This document shows, one piece after another, positions 40,882-50,387 of a DNA stretch of 64,000 nt (positions are counted from its first letter, which is position 1; every line of letters starts with the position of its first letter). The notes below the pieces were generated by a model. It was not told the DNA's origin. It was given only the letters and a program-made list of their open reading frames with translations, and searched no databases. Source of the DNA: Spirochaetota bacterium (GTDB lineage Bacteria > Spirochaetota > Spirochaetia > Treponematales > Rectinemataceae); NCBI GenBank assembly GCA_026398595.1, contig JAPLSO010000058.1:36227-100226 (forward strand), read 5' to 3'. The position numbers and the translations under genes were made by a program.

Positions 40882-41802
40882 TCAGAGCGATATCGAGGCA
40901 ATGTCGTCGAGTGTGCTGCCCGCGAAACAGGGGATGGTCGAGCCTGAAGCCTTCCAGAGCCCCGCGAGGACGGAGCCCGGCCCGACTTCGATGCAACGGT
41001 CGAAACCCGCGGCGGCGATCGACGTCTCCTCGGCGATCCAGCGTACGGAACTGACGATCTGGGCCAAGGCGAGTTCTTTAGCCTGGGCGCCTGAGAGGAT
41101 ACGTTTACCCGTCACGTTGGAGAAAACCTCAGCCTTGGGATTGGAAAAAGCGACTTTTATGACGCTCTCGGCGAAGGCAAGGCGAGCTGGTTCCATGAGG
41201 GGCGAGTGGAAGGCACCGGATACCTTGAGTCGGATGACGCGTCTGGCACCCGCGGCCTTGAGCTTATCTTCAGCGGCGGCGACATCGGCCTCCGTCCCGG
41301 AAATGACGCATTGGGTGGGGCTGTTGTAATTGGCCACCCAAACCTGCTTGAGCCCCGATTCGGCTATCGTCATCTCGACCTTTTCGGAGGAGAGGAAGAG
41401 CACAGCGCTCATCGTGGCGGGGCCTGAGACCGAACCTGCTTTGTCCATGAGGCGGCCGCGCTCGGATACGAGGCGGAACAGGTCGAAATCGGAGATGACG
41501 CCGGCTCCAGCAAGGGCGGGCCATTCCCCGACGGAGAAGCCGGCGAAACCGGAAGGGGAAAGCCCATGTTCCACGGCGACGAGCGCGGCCGCCGCTCCGG
41601 CAAGCGCCACGGATAATTGTGTGTTCCTCGTCCGCTTGAGGACCTCTTCGTCGGACTCGAAGAGAAGCGTCTTCATTTCCATGCCGGCGGCGTCCGATGC
41701 CGCCTGGAAGAGGCGGCGTACCGCCGTGCTCGTGTCGTAGAAATCCTTGGCCATGCCGGGATACTGGGCGCCCTGGCCCGGGAATAGGAAACAGGTTTTC
41801 AA
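40882..41802 (-). CDS. fabD: [ACP] S-malonyltransferase
   Basis: MKTCFLFPGQGAQYPGMAKDFY, GFSVGEWPALAGAG, SGAFHSPLMEPA, CIEVGPGSVLAGLWK. Confidence 0.94.
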   Translation of the reverse strand: MKTCFLFPGQGAQYPGMAKDFYDTSTAVRRLFQAASDAAGMEMKTLLFESDEEVLKRTRNTQLSVALAGAAAALVAVEHGLSPSGFAGFSVGEWPALAGAGVISDFDLFRLVSERGRLMDKAGSVSGPATMSAVLFLSSEKVEMTIAESGLKQVWVANYNSPTQCVISGTEADVAAAEDKLKAAGARRVIRLKVSGAFHSPLMEPARLAFAESVIKVAFSNPKAEVFSNVTGKRILSGAQAKELALAQIVSSVRWIAEETSIAAAGFDRCIEVGPGSVLAGLWKASGSTIPCFAGSTLDDIASISL

Positions 41803-41985
41803 GGGTTCCTCCTTAATCTGAAGGCGAGGCAGCCATCCTCAGGCGGCTTCCAAAGGCAGGCTCCTTCTCAGTCGGTTCCAGGTCAATAGTTTACGCAAAA
41901 CCGGCGAATGTAAAGAGACTGTCGTATGAGTCGATCCTTCAGCGGCTCGATTGGCATCGGTGAAAGGGGCGGCTATACTTGATCC

Positions 41986-42300
41986 ATGCCTGCCGAATCC
42001 ACGATGATGATTCTCGAAGTTCTGCGTTGCCTGCCGTTTGGGAAGGTGGCTTCCTACGGCGGGATAGCGGAAATGGCGGGCCTCCCCGAGGGAGCGGCCG
42101 GAGCCCGGCAGGTGGTGCGTATCCTATCATCGATGTCGAGGAAATACGACCTTCCCTGGTGGCGTGTCGTGAAGAAGGACGGGCGGATAGCCCTGGGCGA
42201 AGGGGAAGGCAGGGACCTGCAGCTCAGCCTCCTTAAGGCAGAAGGCGTCGAATTCGCCGAGCCGGTGAGGGTGGATATGAAGCGGTCAGGCTTAAGATAA
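41986..42300 (+). CDS. Alkyltransferase-like (ATL/MGMT-fold) DNA-binding protein
   Basis: VLRCLPFGKVASYGGIAEMAGLPEGAAGARQVVRIL; PWWRVV in place of the PCHRVV active site. Confidence 0.82.
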   Translation: MPAESTMMILEVLRCLPFGKVASYGGIAEMAGLPEGAAGARQVVRILSSMSRKYDLPWWRVVKKDGRIALGEGEGRDLQLSLLKAEGVEFAEPVRVDMKRSGLR

Positions 42301-42320
42301 AGAGGAGGCATCCTGAACAA

Positions 42321-43220
42321 CTAGACGAGGAGGAACTCCGAGCCCAGAACTTTCAAACCTCGCGAGGCGAGCTGGTCATTGAATTCGGGCCTGAGGAAGA
42401 GACTGCGGACGAGACAATGCTCGATGCCAACCTTGCCGCACCACGTACCCAACGCGTCGAGAAGACGCAGTTCGAGACCGATCGAGTGAAATTCCTTGGA
42501 GACGTACAGGAAGCGGATCAGGGCCAAGGGTCTTCCCTCCGCCCTTTCCATGGAGCCCACCGCGACCGCGATGGGCTTTCCCGCGGCCCCGCTTATATAG
42601 CGCACCGTCGCTGTATCCTTGTGCTTTTCGAGAAATTCCAAAGTTTCCCTTTTTTCGAGGAGAGCGGCCGAAAAAGGCAGCCAGGTCATGGATTCGGCGA
42701 AGGCTTCCTCGACTAGGGAGAAAAGGTCGAAGCCCAGTTCCAAAAAGAGCGATGATTCAACCTGGAATTCTTCGTCGACGAGATCGTCGTATTCCTCGGG
42801 CTCGGGACCGAGGCGGGTGAGGCCCACCGACTCCCTCATGTCGTCCATCCAAGACTCGATGTACCGTTTGAGGAAGTTGTTCTTGTATTCACGGTAGAGC
42901 GCATCCTCTTCAGGGTACTCGGAGAGGACCTGCTTGAAGGCCTTGAAAACGCCCTTGCCGCGGGAAAGGGCCTTGATGAGGGCACGCTTCAGCTCGATGT
43001 TCCTGAGCCTGGCGCAATAGCCCTCCATGAGCCGGAATCCGTCGGCGGCCGTCCAGACTGGAGGAGGGGCGAGGTAGTCGTCGCAGGCACCTTCGGAATT
43101 GGCCGCCAGCTCCCCTGTCCTCAGGTCGACGAGGCGTGATTTTGTCTGGTCCTCCATGGCGAATACGATGCGCTCCATGGTCGTGTCGTTGAGTTCGAAG
43201 GTGGGTTCGAATTTTGCCAT
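42321..43220 (-). CDS. Hypothetical protein, UPF0158-like N-terminus with possible GNAT-like C-terminus
   Basis: ERIVFAMEDQTKSRLVDLRTGEL resembles UPF0158; C-terminal LIRFLYVSKEFHSIGLELRLLDALGTWCGKVGIEH resembles GNAT. ORF opens at 43235. Confidence 0.5.
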   Translation of the reverse strand: MAKFEPTFELNDTTMERIVFAMEDQTKSRLVDLRTGELAANSEGACDDYLAPPPVWTAADGFRLMEGYCARLRNIELKRALIKALSRGKGVFKAFKQVLSEYPEEDALYREYKNNFLKRYIESWMDDMRESVGLTRLGPEPEEYDDLVDEEFQVESSLFLELGFDLFSLVEEAFAESMTWLPFSAALLEKRETLEFLEKHKDTATVRYISGAAGKPIAVAVGSMERAEGRPLALIRFLYVSKEFHSIGLELRLLDALGTWCGKVGIEHCLVRSLFLRPEFNDQLASRGLKVLGSEFLLV

Positions 43221-43306
43221 CGGTCCATTGTACACCAGGATAGGGCCGGGCGGCCAAGCATTTTTCTGGACAGGGGGAGTATGGGTCCATTATACTCATC
43301 CGAACC

Positions 43307-44242
43307 ATGGACGCGAATCTGCATCTTCACTCGCGATTTTCGGACGGCTCGAGCTGGCCCGAGGAAATAGCCCTCGACGCGGCGCGCCATGGCCTGGCAA
43401 TTACAGCGCTCACCGACCACGATACCTTGGGTGGAGCGGATCGGTTCGTAGCCGAGTGCGGCCGGCTGGGAATAGCGGCCGTCCACGCCTGCGAGATCGA
43501 TGTTGCCGAGCCCGAGATAGAATACAAGAGCGAGATCCTGGCCTACTTTCCCGAGGCGGCATCGGGGGGCTGTCCCGCCACCAAGACCCTTCTGGCCGGC
43601 GTGCTCGAAGGCAGGCGCAAACGCCTCGAGTATTATCTCTACTGGTCCCGCACCATTTTTCGCCGCGAGGATCTGTGCTTCGATGACATCCTTAAGGACC
43701 GTATGGCTGGGGCCGCACCCGCGAACGAAGCTACTATGGCCACCTTCTCCTGGAGCAAGGTCGACCTTTTCCTGTACTTGAAGGAGAGAGGGTTCATATC
43801 GCCTAAAAGCGGGTATAAGGATTTCAAGAAGGATTGGTTCGTTCCGGGAAGGTTTCCCAAGTACAGGCTTTCCAAACCCTCGGCGGGCGCCTGTGTCGAG
43901 GCTATCCACGCCGACTCAGGCTTCGCCGTGATCCCGCATTTCGGCCACCTATGGAACGACGATGTTGCGGCTATGGAGCGCGATGCGGGGAACCTCGAAG
44001 CGAAGCTGCGGTACTTCCGGGCCAAGGGCGTCGACGGAGTCGAACTGTATTGGTACTCTGAAAAGAAAAGGACCGAGGAGATCAACGCCTTCGTGACTTC
44101 TGTCGCCGCTCCCCTGGGCTTTTTCTTCACCTATGGATCGGATTGCCACGGGCCGGGGACAGACAAGTACACGATGGACAAATTCTCCGGTGACTTCGGG
44201 GGATTTCCCGCGAGGCGACCAGAGCGAGCTGTCCGGCCGTGA
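43307..44242 (+). CDS. PHP domain-containing metal-dependent phosphoesterase
   Basis: MDANLHLHSRFSDGSSWPEEIALDAARHGLAITALTDHDTLGGADRF; later GSDCHGPGT. Confidence 0.87.
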   Translation: MDANLHLHSRFSDGSSWPEEIALDAARHGLAITALTDHDTLGGADRFVAECGRLGIAAVHACEIDVAEPEIEYKSEILAYFPEAASGGCPATKTLLAGVLEGRRKRLEYYLYWSRTIFRREDLCFDDILKDRMAGAAPANEATMATFSWSKVDLFLYLKERGFISPKSGYKDFKKDWFVPGRFPKYRLSKPSAGACVEAIHADSGFAVIPHFGHLWNDDVAAMERDAGNLEAKLRYFRAKGVDGVELYWYSEKKRTEEINAFVTSVAAPLGFFFTYGSDCHGPGTDKYTMDKFSGDFGGFPARRPERAVRP

Positions 44243-44298
44243 GCGAAGCGCGATTTAGTGAAAAACATACATGATACTGAACACAAAGGAGAGAGATA

Positions 44299-45162
44299 AT
44301 GGCACATTGCCTCGTTCCGGCGGCCGAGGAGCTGCTCGATAAAGAGTTCAAGGTCCTGGACAAAGGCTTCGTCCGACTTGTCGACTATCTGGGCGGGGAC
44401 GCGCGTATCGTCCAGGCCGCCAGAGTCTCCTATGGCGAGGGTACGAAGAGCTATCGCGAGGACGCTGGTCTCATAGACTACCTTCTCCGCCATGAGCACA
44501 CCTCGCCCTTCGAACAGGTCATCCTCACCTTCCACGTCAAGCTGCCGATCTTCGTCGCCCGGCAGTGGATACGGCACAGGACGGCCAGGGTCAACGAGGT
44601 TTCGGGACGCTACTCGATCATGAAGGACGAGTTCTATGTGCCCGCGGCGGCCGATTTGGCCGAGCAGAGTCAGGACAACAGGCAAGGCCGGTCGGACGAG
44701 CCTCTCGCCGTGGATAAGGCCGCCATGGTCATCGCCGACTTTCATGCCGCCCAGACGGCAGCCTACGAGGACTACGCCGATCTTATGGAACAGGGCCTCG
44801 CCCGGGAGCTGGCGAGAATCAACCTGCCTCTCTCCCTCTACACAGAGTGGTATTGGCAGATCGACCTGCACAACCTCTTCAGATTCCTGATGCTAAGGCT
44901 CGATCCCCACGCACAGAAGGAAATCCGACTCTACGCGGCCGTCATGCTCGACATAGCGCGAGCCGTGGCTCCTGCGGCGACGGAAAGCTTCGAGCGCAAC
45001 ACTCTGGGGGCCGTTCACTTCTCGGGTCCTGAGATGGAAGAGCTGCGGCGCAGGCTTTCGGCCGCAACCGGGGAAGGCGCGGCGCCATCGCCGGGGCGAG
45101 GCTTGAAGGGTAAGGACCTCGAGCGTTTCAAGGAAAAGCTTAAGTCGGGCAAGCAGCTATGA
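44299..45162 (+). CDS. thyX: FAD-dependent thymidylate synthase
   Basis: RQWIRHRTARVNEVSGRYS (RHRxxxxxxxSxR ThyX motif); HEHTSPFEQVILTFHVKLPIFVARQ. Confidence 0.97.
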   Translation: MAHCLVPAAEELLDKEFKVLDKGFVRLVDYLGGDARIVQAARVSYGEGTKSYREDAGLIDYLLRHEHTSPFEQVILTFHVKLPIFVARQWIRHRTARVNEVSGRYSIMKDEFYVPAAADLAEQSQDNRQGRSDEPLAVDKAAMVIADFHAAQTAAYEDYADLMEQGLARELARINLPLSLYTEWYWQIDLHNLFRFLMLRLDPHAQKEIRLYAAVMLDIARAVAPAATESFERNTLGAVHFSGPEMEELRRRLSAATGEGAAPSPGRGLKGKDLERFKEKLKSGKQL

Positions 45163-45171
45163 GTCTCGTGC

Positions 45172-45247
45172 CGGACAAGATAATCCTGCCCAAGGTCCGA
45201 TGCGTCTTGGGCGGGGAAGTCAGATGAAAGGCCGAAGATCTTGTCCG
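45172..45247. repeat. Nested inverted repeat / structured element downstream of thyX
   Basis: CGGACAAGAT (45172-45181) pairs with ATCTTGTCCG (45238-45247); inside it CCTGCCCAAG (45185-45194) pairs with CTTGGGCGGG (45206-45215). Confidence 0.6.
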
Positions 45248-45341
45248 CGAGGTCGAGCTGGCTCTGGCCCAGGTAGGCGGGGCGAGAGCGCGGGAATAGG
45301 CTGATCCGTGATATCATACTGATGATTTCCGGGAGAAAAAC

Positions 45342-46745
45342 ATGGAAAATGCCGCGGTATTCGTTTCGCTGATCTTCCTCATCGTCCTCCTTGTCCTGGC
45401 TGCCCTCATTCTTGCGGCCATTGGCAAGCTCAGGCGTGAACAGACGGCGGGCGAACTCAAGATACTCATCGCCGACAACGAGAAGAACCATGCCGAGTCC
45501 TTGCGGATCGAGGCCAAGGGCATCCGCCAGGAAGTCCAGGAGGCCTTGAGCCTGACGCGTAAGGAGCTGACCGAGGGTATGGAGCGCCTGCGCGGTTCTT
45601 CCACCGAGGTCCAGGGGCAGTTCCAGAAGGCTGTGCAGGAGCGGCTGGACCGCTACAGCGAGACCTTGAGTTCGCGGCTTGAAAGCCTTCAGAAGAGCGC
45701 CGGGGAGTCTTCGGAGAAGCAGATTCAGGCCATGGCCGAGGTGAGGACCAAGATAACCGACTCGGTGACGCTTGGGCTCAAGGAGATCCAGGACAAGAAC
45801 GAGCAGAAACTGGAGCAGATGCGGCAAACGGTAGATGAGAAACTGCAGGAAACCCTCAACACGCGGCTGACCCAGAGCTTCGAGGTGGTGACGAAACAGC
45901 TCGTCGAGGTGCAGAAGGGCCTGACCGAGATGCAGAGTCTCGCTCAGGACGTGGGCGGCCTCAAGAAGGCCCTGACCAACGTCAAGGTACGGGGTATGCT
46001 GGGCGAGGCACAGCTGGGCGCCCTCCTCGAACAGTTTCTCTCGAGGGAACAATACGCGGAGAATGTCGCCGTCAAGCCACGGTCCAGCGAGCGCGTGGAG
46101 TTCGCGATCAAGCTGCCCGGCGGCGACGATGGGCAACCCGTCTGGCTTTCCATCGATTCCAAGTTCCCGATCGAGGATTACCAGCGCCTCCAGGAAGCCT
46201 ATGAACTGGGCGACAAGCCGGCCTGGGAGCTGGCCGGAAAAGCCTTCGAAAATCGGATATATCAGCACGCCGTCGACATTTCGTCGAAATACATAGCCGC
46301 GCCCCACACTACCGATTTCGCCCTTATGTTCCTCCCCTTCGAGAGCCTCTACGCCGAAGCGATCCGGAGGCCCGGACTCTTCCAGGACCTCAGCGCCAAG
46401 TACCATGTCGTCGTCGTGGGTCCGACCACGCTCACGGCTTTCCTGAACAGTCTCCAGGTGGGCTTCAAGACTCTGGCCATCAGCAAGCAGTCCAGCGAGG
46501 TCTGGAAAGTCCTGGGCGCGGTCAAGACCGAATTCCAGAAGTTCGGCGAAGCCGTGTCCAAGGTGCAGAAGAACCTCGATATAGCGTCCTCGAACCTATC
46601 GACTGTTTCGGACCGCGCCAAGCAGATGGAACGGAAGCTCAGCAAGGTCTCGGCCCTGCCGGCCGAAGAATCCCTACGCATCCTGCCTCCCGAGAAAGGA
46701 GACTCTGCTGAAGCCGCGGCCGAAGAATCCGATTCGGATGCATGA
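45342..46745 (+). CDS. rmuC: DNA recombination protein RmuC
   Basis: N-terminal TM, long coiled coil, KVRGMLGEAQLGALLEQFLSREQYAENVAVKPRSSERVEFAIKLPG, FLPFESLYAEAI, VVVGPTTLTAFLNSLQVGF. Confidence 0.94.
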   Translation: MENAAVFVSLIFLIVLLVLAALILAAIGKLRREQTAGELKILIADNEKNHAESLRIEAKGIRQEVQEALSLTRKELTEGMERLRGSSTEVQGQFQKAVQERLDRYSETLSSRLESLQKSAGESSEKQIQAMAEVRTKITDSVTLGLKEIQDKNEQKLEQMRQTVDEKLQETLNTRLTQSFEVVTKQLVEVQKGLTEMQSLAQDVGGLKKALTNVKVRGMLGEAQLGALLEQFLSREQYAENVAVKPRSSERVEFAIKLPGGDDGQPVWLSIDSKFPIEDYQRLQEAYELGDKPAWELAGKAFENRIYQHAVDISSKYIAAPHTTDFALMFLPFESLYAEAIRRPGLFQDLSAKYHVVVVGPTTLTAFLNSLQVGFKTLAISKQSSEVWKVLGAVKTEFQKFGEAVSKVQKNLDIASSNLSTVSDRAKQMERKLSKVSALPAEESLRILPPEKGDSAEAAAEESDSDA

Positions 46746-46908
46746 TAGGCCGTGTGGTTAATGGTTGCCTCGTCCGCGGGATGCGGGCGTGCCGCTTGAT
46801 CTTCACCAACCTCAAGCCATAGAATGACTAATTGTTATCAATCGTGCTGATGCCTGCCCACCTACGCCGAACGCGAAGCAGAAAAATCATGGAAAGGAAA
46901 TAGAACGA

Positions 46909-49611
46909 ATGCGAAAATTCTTCAAGCGGCCGTGGCTCATCGTCACGGTCATCGGGGTGATCACGGTCTTCTTCGCCCTTCAGCTCCCCAAGGCAGAGAT
47001 CGACAACAACAATTTCCGGTTTGTACCGGAGAAGGATCCCGAGCGCCTCACCGCCAAGAAGATCGACGATATCTTCGGCGGCCAGATCATGATCCTCGTC
47101 GGTCTGGAACGTAAATCGGGGACTATCCTGGACGCGGACTTTATCGGGAAGCTCCGGAGCCTGAGCGCGAAGATCAGCGATATCAAGAACGTCGATTCGG
47201 TCTCATCCATCGTCTCGACGACCTATATCGACGGGGTGGGGGATTCCATCGTGGCTTCGCCCCTTCTGCCCGAGGATTTCAAGGGCACGAAGGCCGAATT
47301 GTCGTCTCTGAAGGAAAGGCTCCTGAGCTGGGATGTCTATCGAAGGGCCCTGATCTCCGACGATTTCAGTTCGACTCAGGTGGTAGTATCCCTGCGGGTG
47401 GGCACGGACAAGGCGGGGACGCCTCTCGTTATTGCGTGCTACAACTCGATCAAGCGTCTGGCGTACGAGACGGGCTTCGAGTCCACGAATGTCTACATGG
47501 CGGGATTGCCCGTCTTGAGCGCCGAGGTAAGCACCGCTACCTCGCGCGACCTTTTCTTCCTCGTCCCTCTCGTCGTCATCGTCCTCTTGGCCGTCCTCTT
47601 CCTGTCTCTTAAACGGCTCTCTGCCGTGTTTCTGCCCCTGCTCACCGTCCTCATTTCGGCGGTCTGGGCAGTCGGCGCGATGCCGCTTTTCGGGGTCAAG
47701 CTGACGATCCTTTCGACGGTTCTGCCTGTCATACTCATCGCCGTGGGTTCGGCCTACGGCATCCATGTGGTCAGCCACTACTACGACGAGATCGCCAAGC
47801 GCGGCAGCCTGAGCGGCGAGGAGCACAAGGACCTGGTGTTCGCCGTGATGAAGCGGATCGGCTGGCCCGTCTTCCTGGCCGCGGCCACCACTTTCGTCGG
47901 TTTCGTCTCCTTCTGCTTCACATCGGTCGTACCTATCTTCGATTTTGGCATTTTCTCCAGTTTTGGCGTCCTTGTGGCCTTTATCGTGGCCGTGACCTTC
48001 ATCCCTGCTATCTTCCTGATCCGCGGTCCCGAGAAAGCTCAGCCTAAATCCTGGGGAAAGCACATCGTGGTGGTGGGGGAGAATACCGTGGATGCGGCCA
48101 TCGCCGATGCCTTCGGGGTGATCACCCGGAAACGGCGGACCACGATCACGGCAACAGTCCTGATCGTCATCGTCTCCCTTTTCGGCCTTTCGCAGGTGGT
48201 CATCGACAACGTGCTGGTCGAGTACTTCAAACCGGACACGGAAATGGTACGGGCAGACAAGTTTATCAGGGAGAAATTTGGGGGTACGAAGGATGTGAGC
48301 ATCGTCGTGACGGGCGAAAAGCCTGGCGACGTCCTCAGGCCCGATGTGCTGAGCGCCATGGACGGCCTATCTACCTATCTGACCGATCAGGTTCCCGAGA
48401 TAGGCAAGACCATAGGCTTCACCGATACGATCAAGCGCGTGAACCAGGTGCTGAACGTCGATGCCGATCCTGCCGGTCTGCCGAAGAAGGCGGCCGCACA
48501 GACGGCGCCGGTATCGTCGGCCGGGGAATCAGAGCCGGCATTCGGGTTCGGATTCGACGTCCCGGCCGAGACGTCGACAGCAAAAGTCCCCGCCGCGAAG
48601 GCCAAGGTCGAAGTCGCTTCCCTAGACAAGGCCTCGGCGACAGCTCAAGCCGCAGGGGCAAACTCCAAGGCCTTGGCCGGCCTCCTCGACAAGGCTCTCG
48701 CCGAGAGCGGGACCCGGTCCAAGGCGGTCGAGGACTTGGTCCGCGGCTTCGAGAAGGTCGTCAACTACAAGGGTGCCTCCTACTACGAGATACCTACCGA
48801 TCCCGCCCGCTATGGCCTCGATGACGCCGAAGGCCTGAAAAACCTTGTCTCCAACTATCTCGTTCTCCTCTCGGGCAACCTCGGCTCCTACGCCGACGAT
48901 CCCCTGGAGCCCAAGAACATCAGGATGAGCGTCCAGATGAAGACCGTGGGCCAGATCGATACGGACAAGGCGATAGGCGCCATGAAGACCTACATCACCG
49001 ATCACTTCCCCAAGGATGTGAAGGTGGTGATCGGCGGAACGGCCCTGGTCGAAGGCTCCCTCAACCGCCTCGTCGTCCTCTCCCAGCTCATCTCCGTACT
49101 CTTCTCCTTATTCCTGGTCTTCCTCATCCTTACGATGTACTACCGTTCATTCGTCGCCGGTCTCATTGGCATCGCGCCCCTCTCGGTGTCCATCCTGATC
49201 AACTTCGCCGTCATGGGCTTCACGGGTATCAAGCTCAACATCGGGACGGCGATGGTGGCGAGCATCACCGTCGGCATCGGTGTCGACTACACGATCCACT
49301 ACATGGCGGCCTACCACCACGAGTACCTGGCCACGGACGGCAAAGGCGACTACCTGCGGCGCAGTTTCATGAGCTCGGGCAAGGTGATTCTCCTCAACGC
49401 CATGTCGGTGGGATTAGGGTTCGGCGCCCTCGCTTTCTCCCAGTTCAATATTCTCGCGGACTTGGGCAAGCTGATTCTCCTTACGATGGCGACGAGTTCC
49501 TTCGTCAGCCTGACCCTCCTGCCCGTTCTGCTCGAGGTCATCAAACCCGCCTTTATCCGCAGGCCCTTGCCTTCGGAGAAGTTTGATTCAACCACGGAGG
49601 TTGCTTCATGA
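46909..49611 (+). CDS. RND superfamily exporter (MMPL/HpnN-like)
   Basis: 900 aa, two sets of TM helices with sterol-sensing-like region (IAVGSAYGIHVVSHYYDEI; ASITVGIGVDYTIHYMAAYHHEY). Confidence 0.9.
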   Translation: MRKFFKRPWLIVTVIGVITVFFALQLPKAEIDNNNFRFVPEKDPERLTAKKIDDIFGGQIMILVGLERKSGTILDADFIGKLRSLSAKISDIKNVDSVSSIVSTTYIDGVGDSIVASPLLPEDFKGTKAELSSLKERLLSWDVYRRALISDDFSSTQVVVSLRVGTDKAGTPLVIACYNSIKRLAYETGFESTNVYMAGLPVLSAEVSTATSRDLFFLVPLVVIVLLAVLFLSLKRLSAVFLPLLTVLISAVWAVGAMPLFGVKLTILSTVLPVILIAVGSAYGIHVVSHYYDEIAKRGSLSGEEHKDLVFAVMKRIGWPVFLAAATTFVGFVSFCFTSVVPIFDFGIFSSFGVLVAFIVAVTFIPAIFLIRGPEKAQPKSWGKHIVVVGENTVDAAIADAFGVITRKRRTTITATVLIVIVSLFGLSQVVIDNVLVEYFKPDTEMVRADKFIREKFGGTKDVSIVVTGEKPGDVLRPDVLSAMDGLSTYLTDQVPEIGKTIGFTDTIKRVNQVLNVDADPAGLPKKAAAQTAPVSSAGESEPAFGFGFDVPAETSTAKVPAAKAKVEVASLDKASATAQAAGANSKALAGLLDKALAESGTRSKAVEDLVRGFEKVVNYKGASYYEIPTDPARYGLDDAEGLKNLVSNYLVLLSGNLGSYADDPLEPKNIRMSVQMKTVGQIDTDKAIGAMKTYITDHFPKDVKVVIGGTALVEGSLNRLVVLSQLISVLFSLFLVFLILTMYYRSFVAGLIGIAPLSVSILINFAVMGFTGIKLNIGTAMVASITVGIGVDYTIHYMAAYHHEYLATDGKGDYLRRSFMSSGKVILLNAMSVGLGFGALAFSQFNILADLGKLILLTMATSSFVSLTLLPVLLEVIKPAFIRRPLPSEKFDSTTEVAS

Positions 49612-50387
49612 ATCGCAGACTGCATATCGCGGCCGTAATCGCGCTGGCCGCTTTCGCGCTTTCGGGCCTTTCGGCGCAGAGCGCCGAAGAGATCATCAAA
49701 GCCTCGAGGGAGCGGATCAGCTCGACGACCGTGTCGACCCGATCCCGCCTGGTCATAACGGCCAAAGACGGCGGCACGAGTGAGCGGCTCATCGACCAGT
49801 ACACGAGCAAGTCCGGCGGGACGGAGCAGTCCGTCGTCGTCTTCCAGAAGCCGACGAGCGTCGCCGGCACCCGCTTCCTCACCGTCGCGAGCCAAGGCAA
49901 GACTTCGGACAGCTGGATCTTCCTCCCTGCCCTGGGCAAGGTGCGCCGGGTGGCGGCGGGCGAGGGTTCGGGCAGCTTCATGGGCACGGACATGTCCTAT
50001 GACGACGTCGGTCTGACGAACAGGGATACCGGGGCCGACACGCATTTGATCCTTCGCGAGGAAGGGCTGAACGGGAAACCCTGCTGGGTGATCGAGTCGA
50101 TCCCCAAGAATACCGACTTCCAGTATTCGAAGCTGGTACTCTGGGTCGAAAAATCCAGTCACGCTACCTTGAAGGTCGAGCTCTACGACAAGCGGGGCGA
50201 GCTGATCAAGATACTCGAGATCCTCAAGATGGAGGACAAGCAGGGCCGCTTGACGGCGACCGAGACTAAGATGAGCACCCTGAAAGCCAAGACTTCGACG
50301 ACGATCTTCGTCGATATCATCAAATATGACGATCCCATTCCGGCTTCCGTGTTCACGACGAAGTTTCTCGAGACGGGTAGGCCCTGA
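49608..50387 (+). CDS. Outer membrane lipoprotein-sorting protein (LolA-like)
   Basis: Signal peptide; TRFLTVASQGKTSDSWIFLPALGKVRRVAAGEGSGSFMGTDMSYDDV; 4-nt overlap with RND gene. Confidence 0.85.
   Translation: MNRRLHIAAVIALAAFALSGLSAQSAEEIIKASRERISSTTVSTRSRLVITAKDGGTSERLIDQYTSKSGGTEQSVVVFQKPTSVAGTRFLTVASQGKTSDSWIFLPALGKVRRVAAGEGSGSFMGTDMSYDDVGLTNRDTGADTHLILREEGLNGKPCWVIESIPKNTDFQYSKLVLWVEKSSHATLKVELYDKRGELIKILEILKMEDKQGRLTATETKMSTLKAKTSTTIFVDIIKYDDPIPASVFTTKFLETGRP

Noticed and set aside
45015-46406. 463-aa minus-strand ORF
   Set aside because: Antisense to rmuC coding; Leu/His-rich shadow translation.
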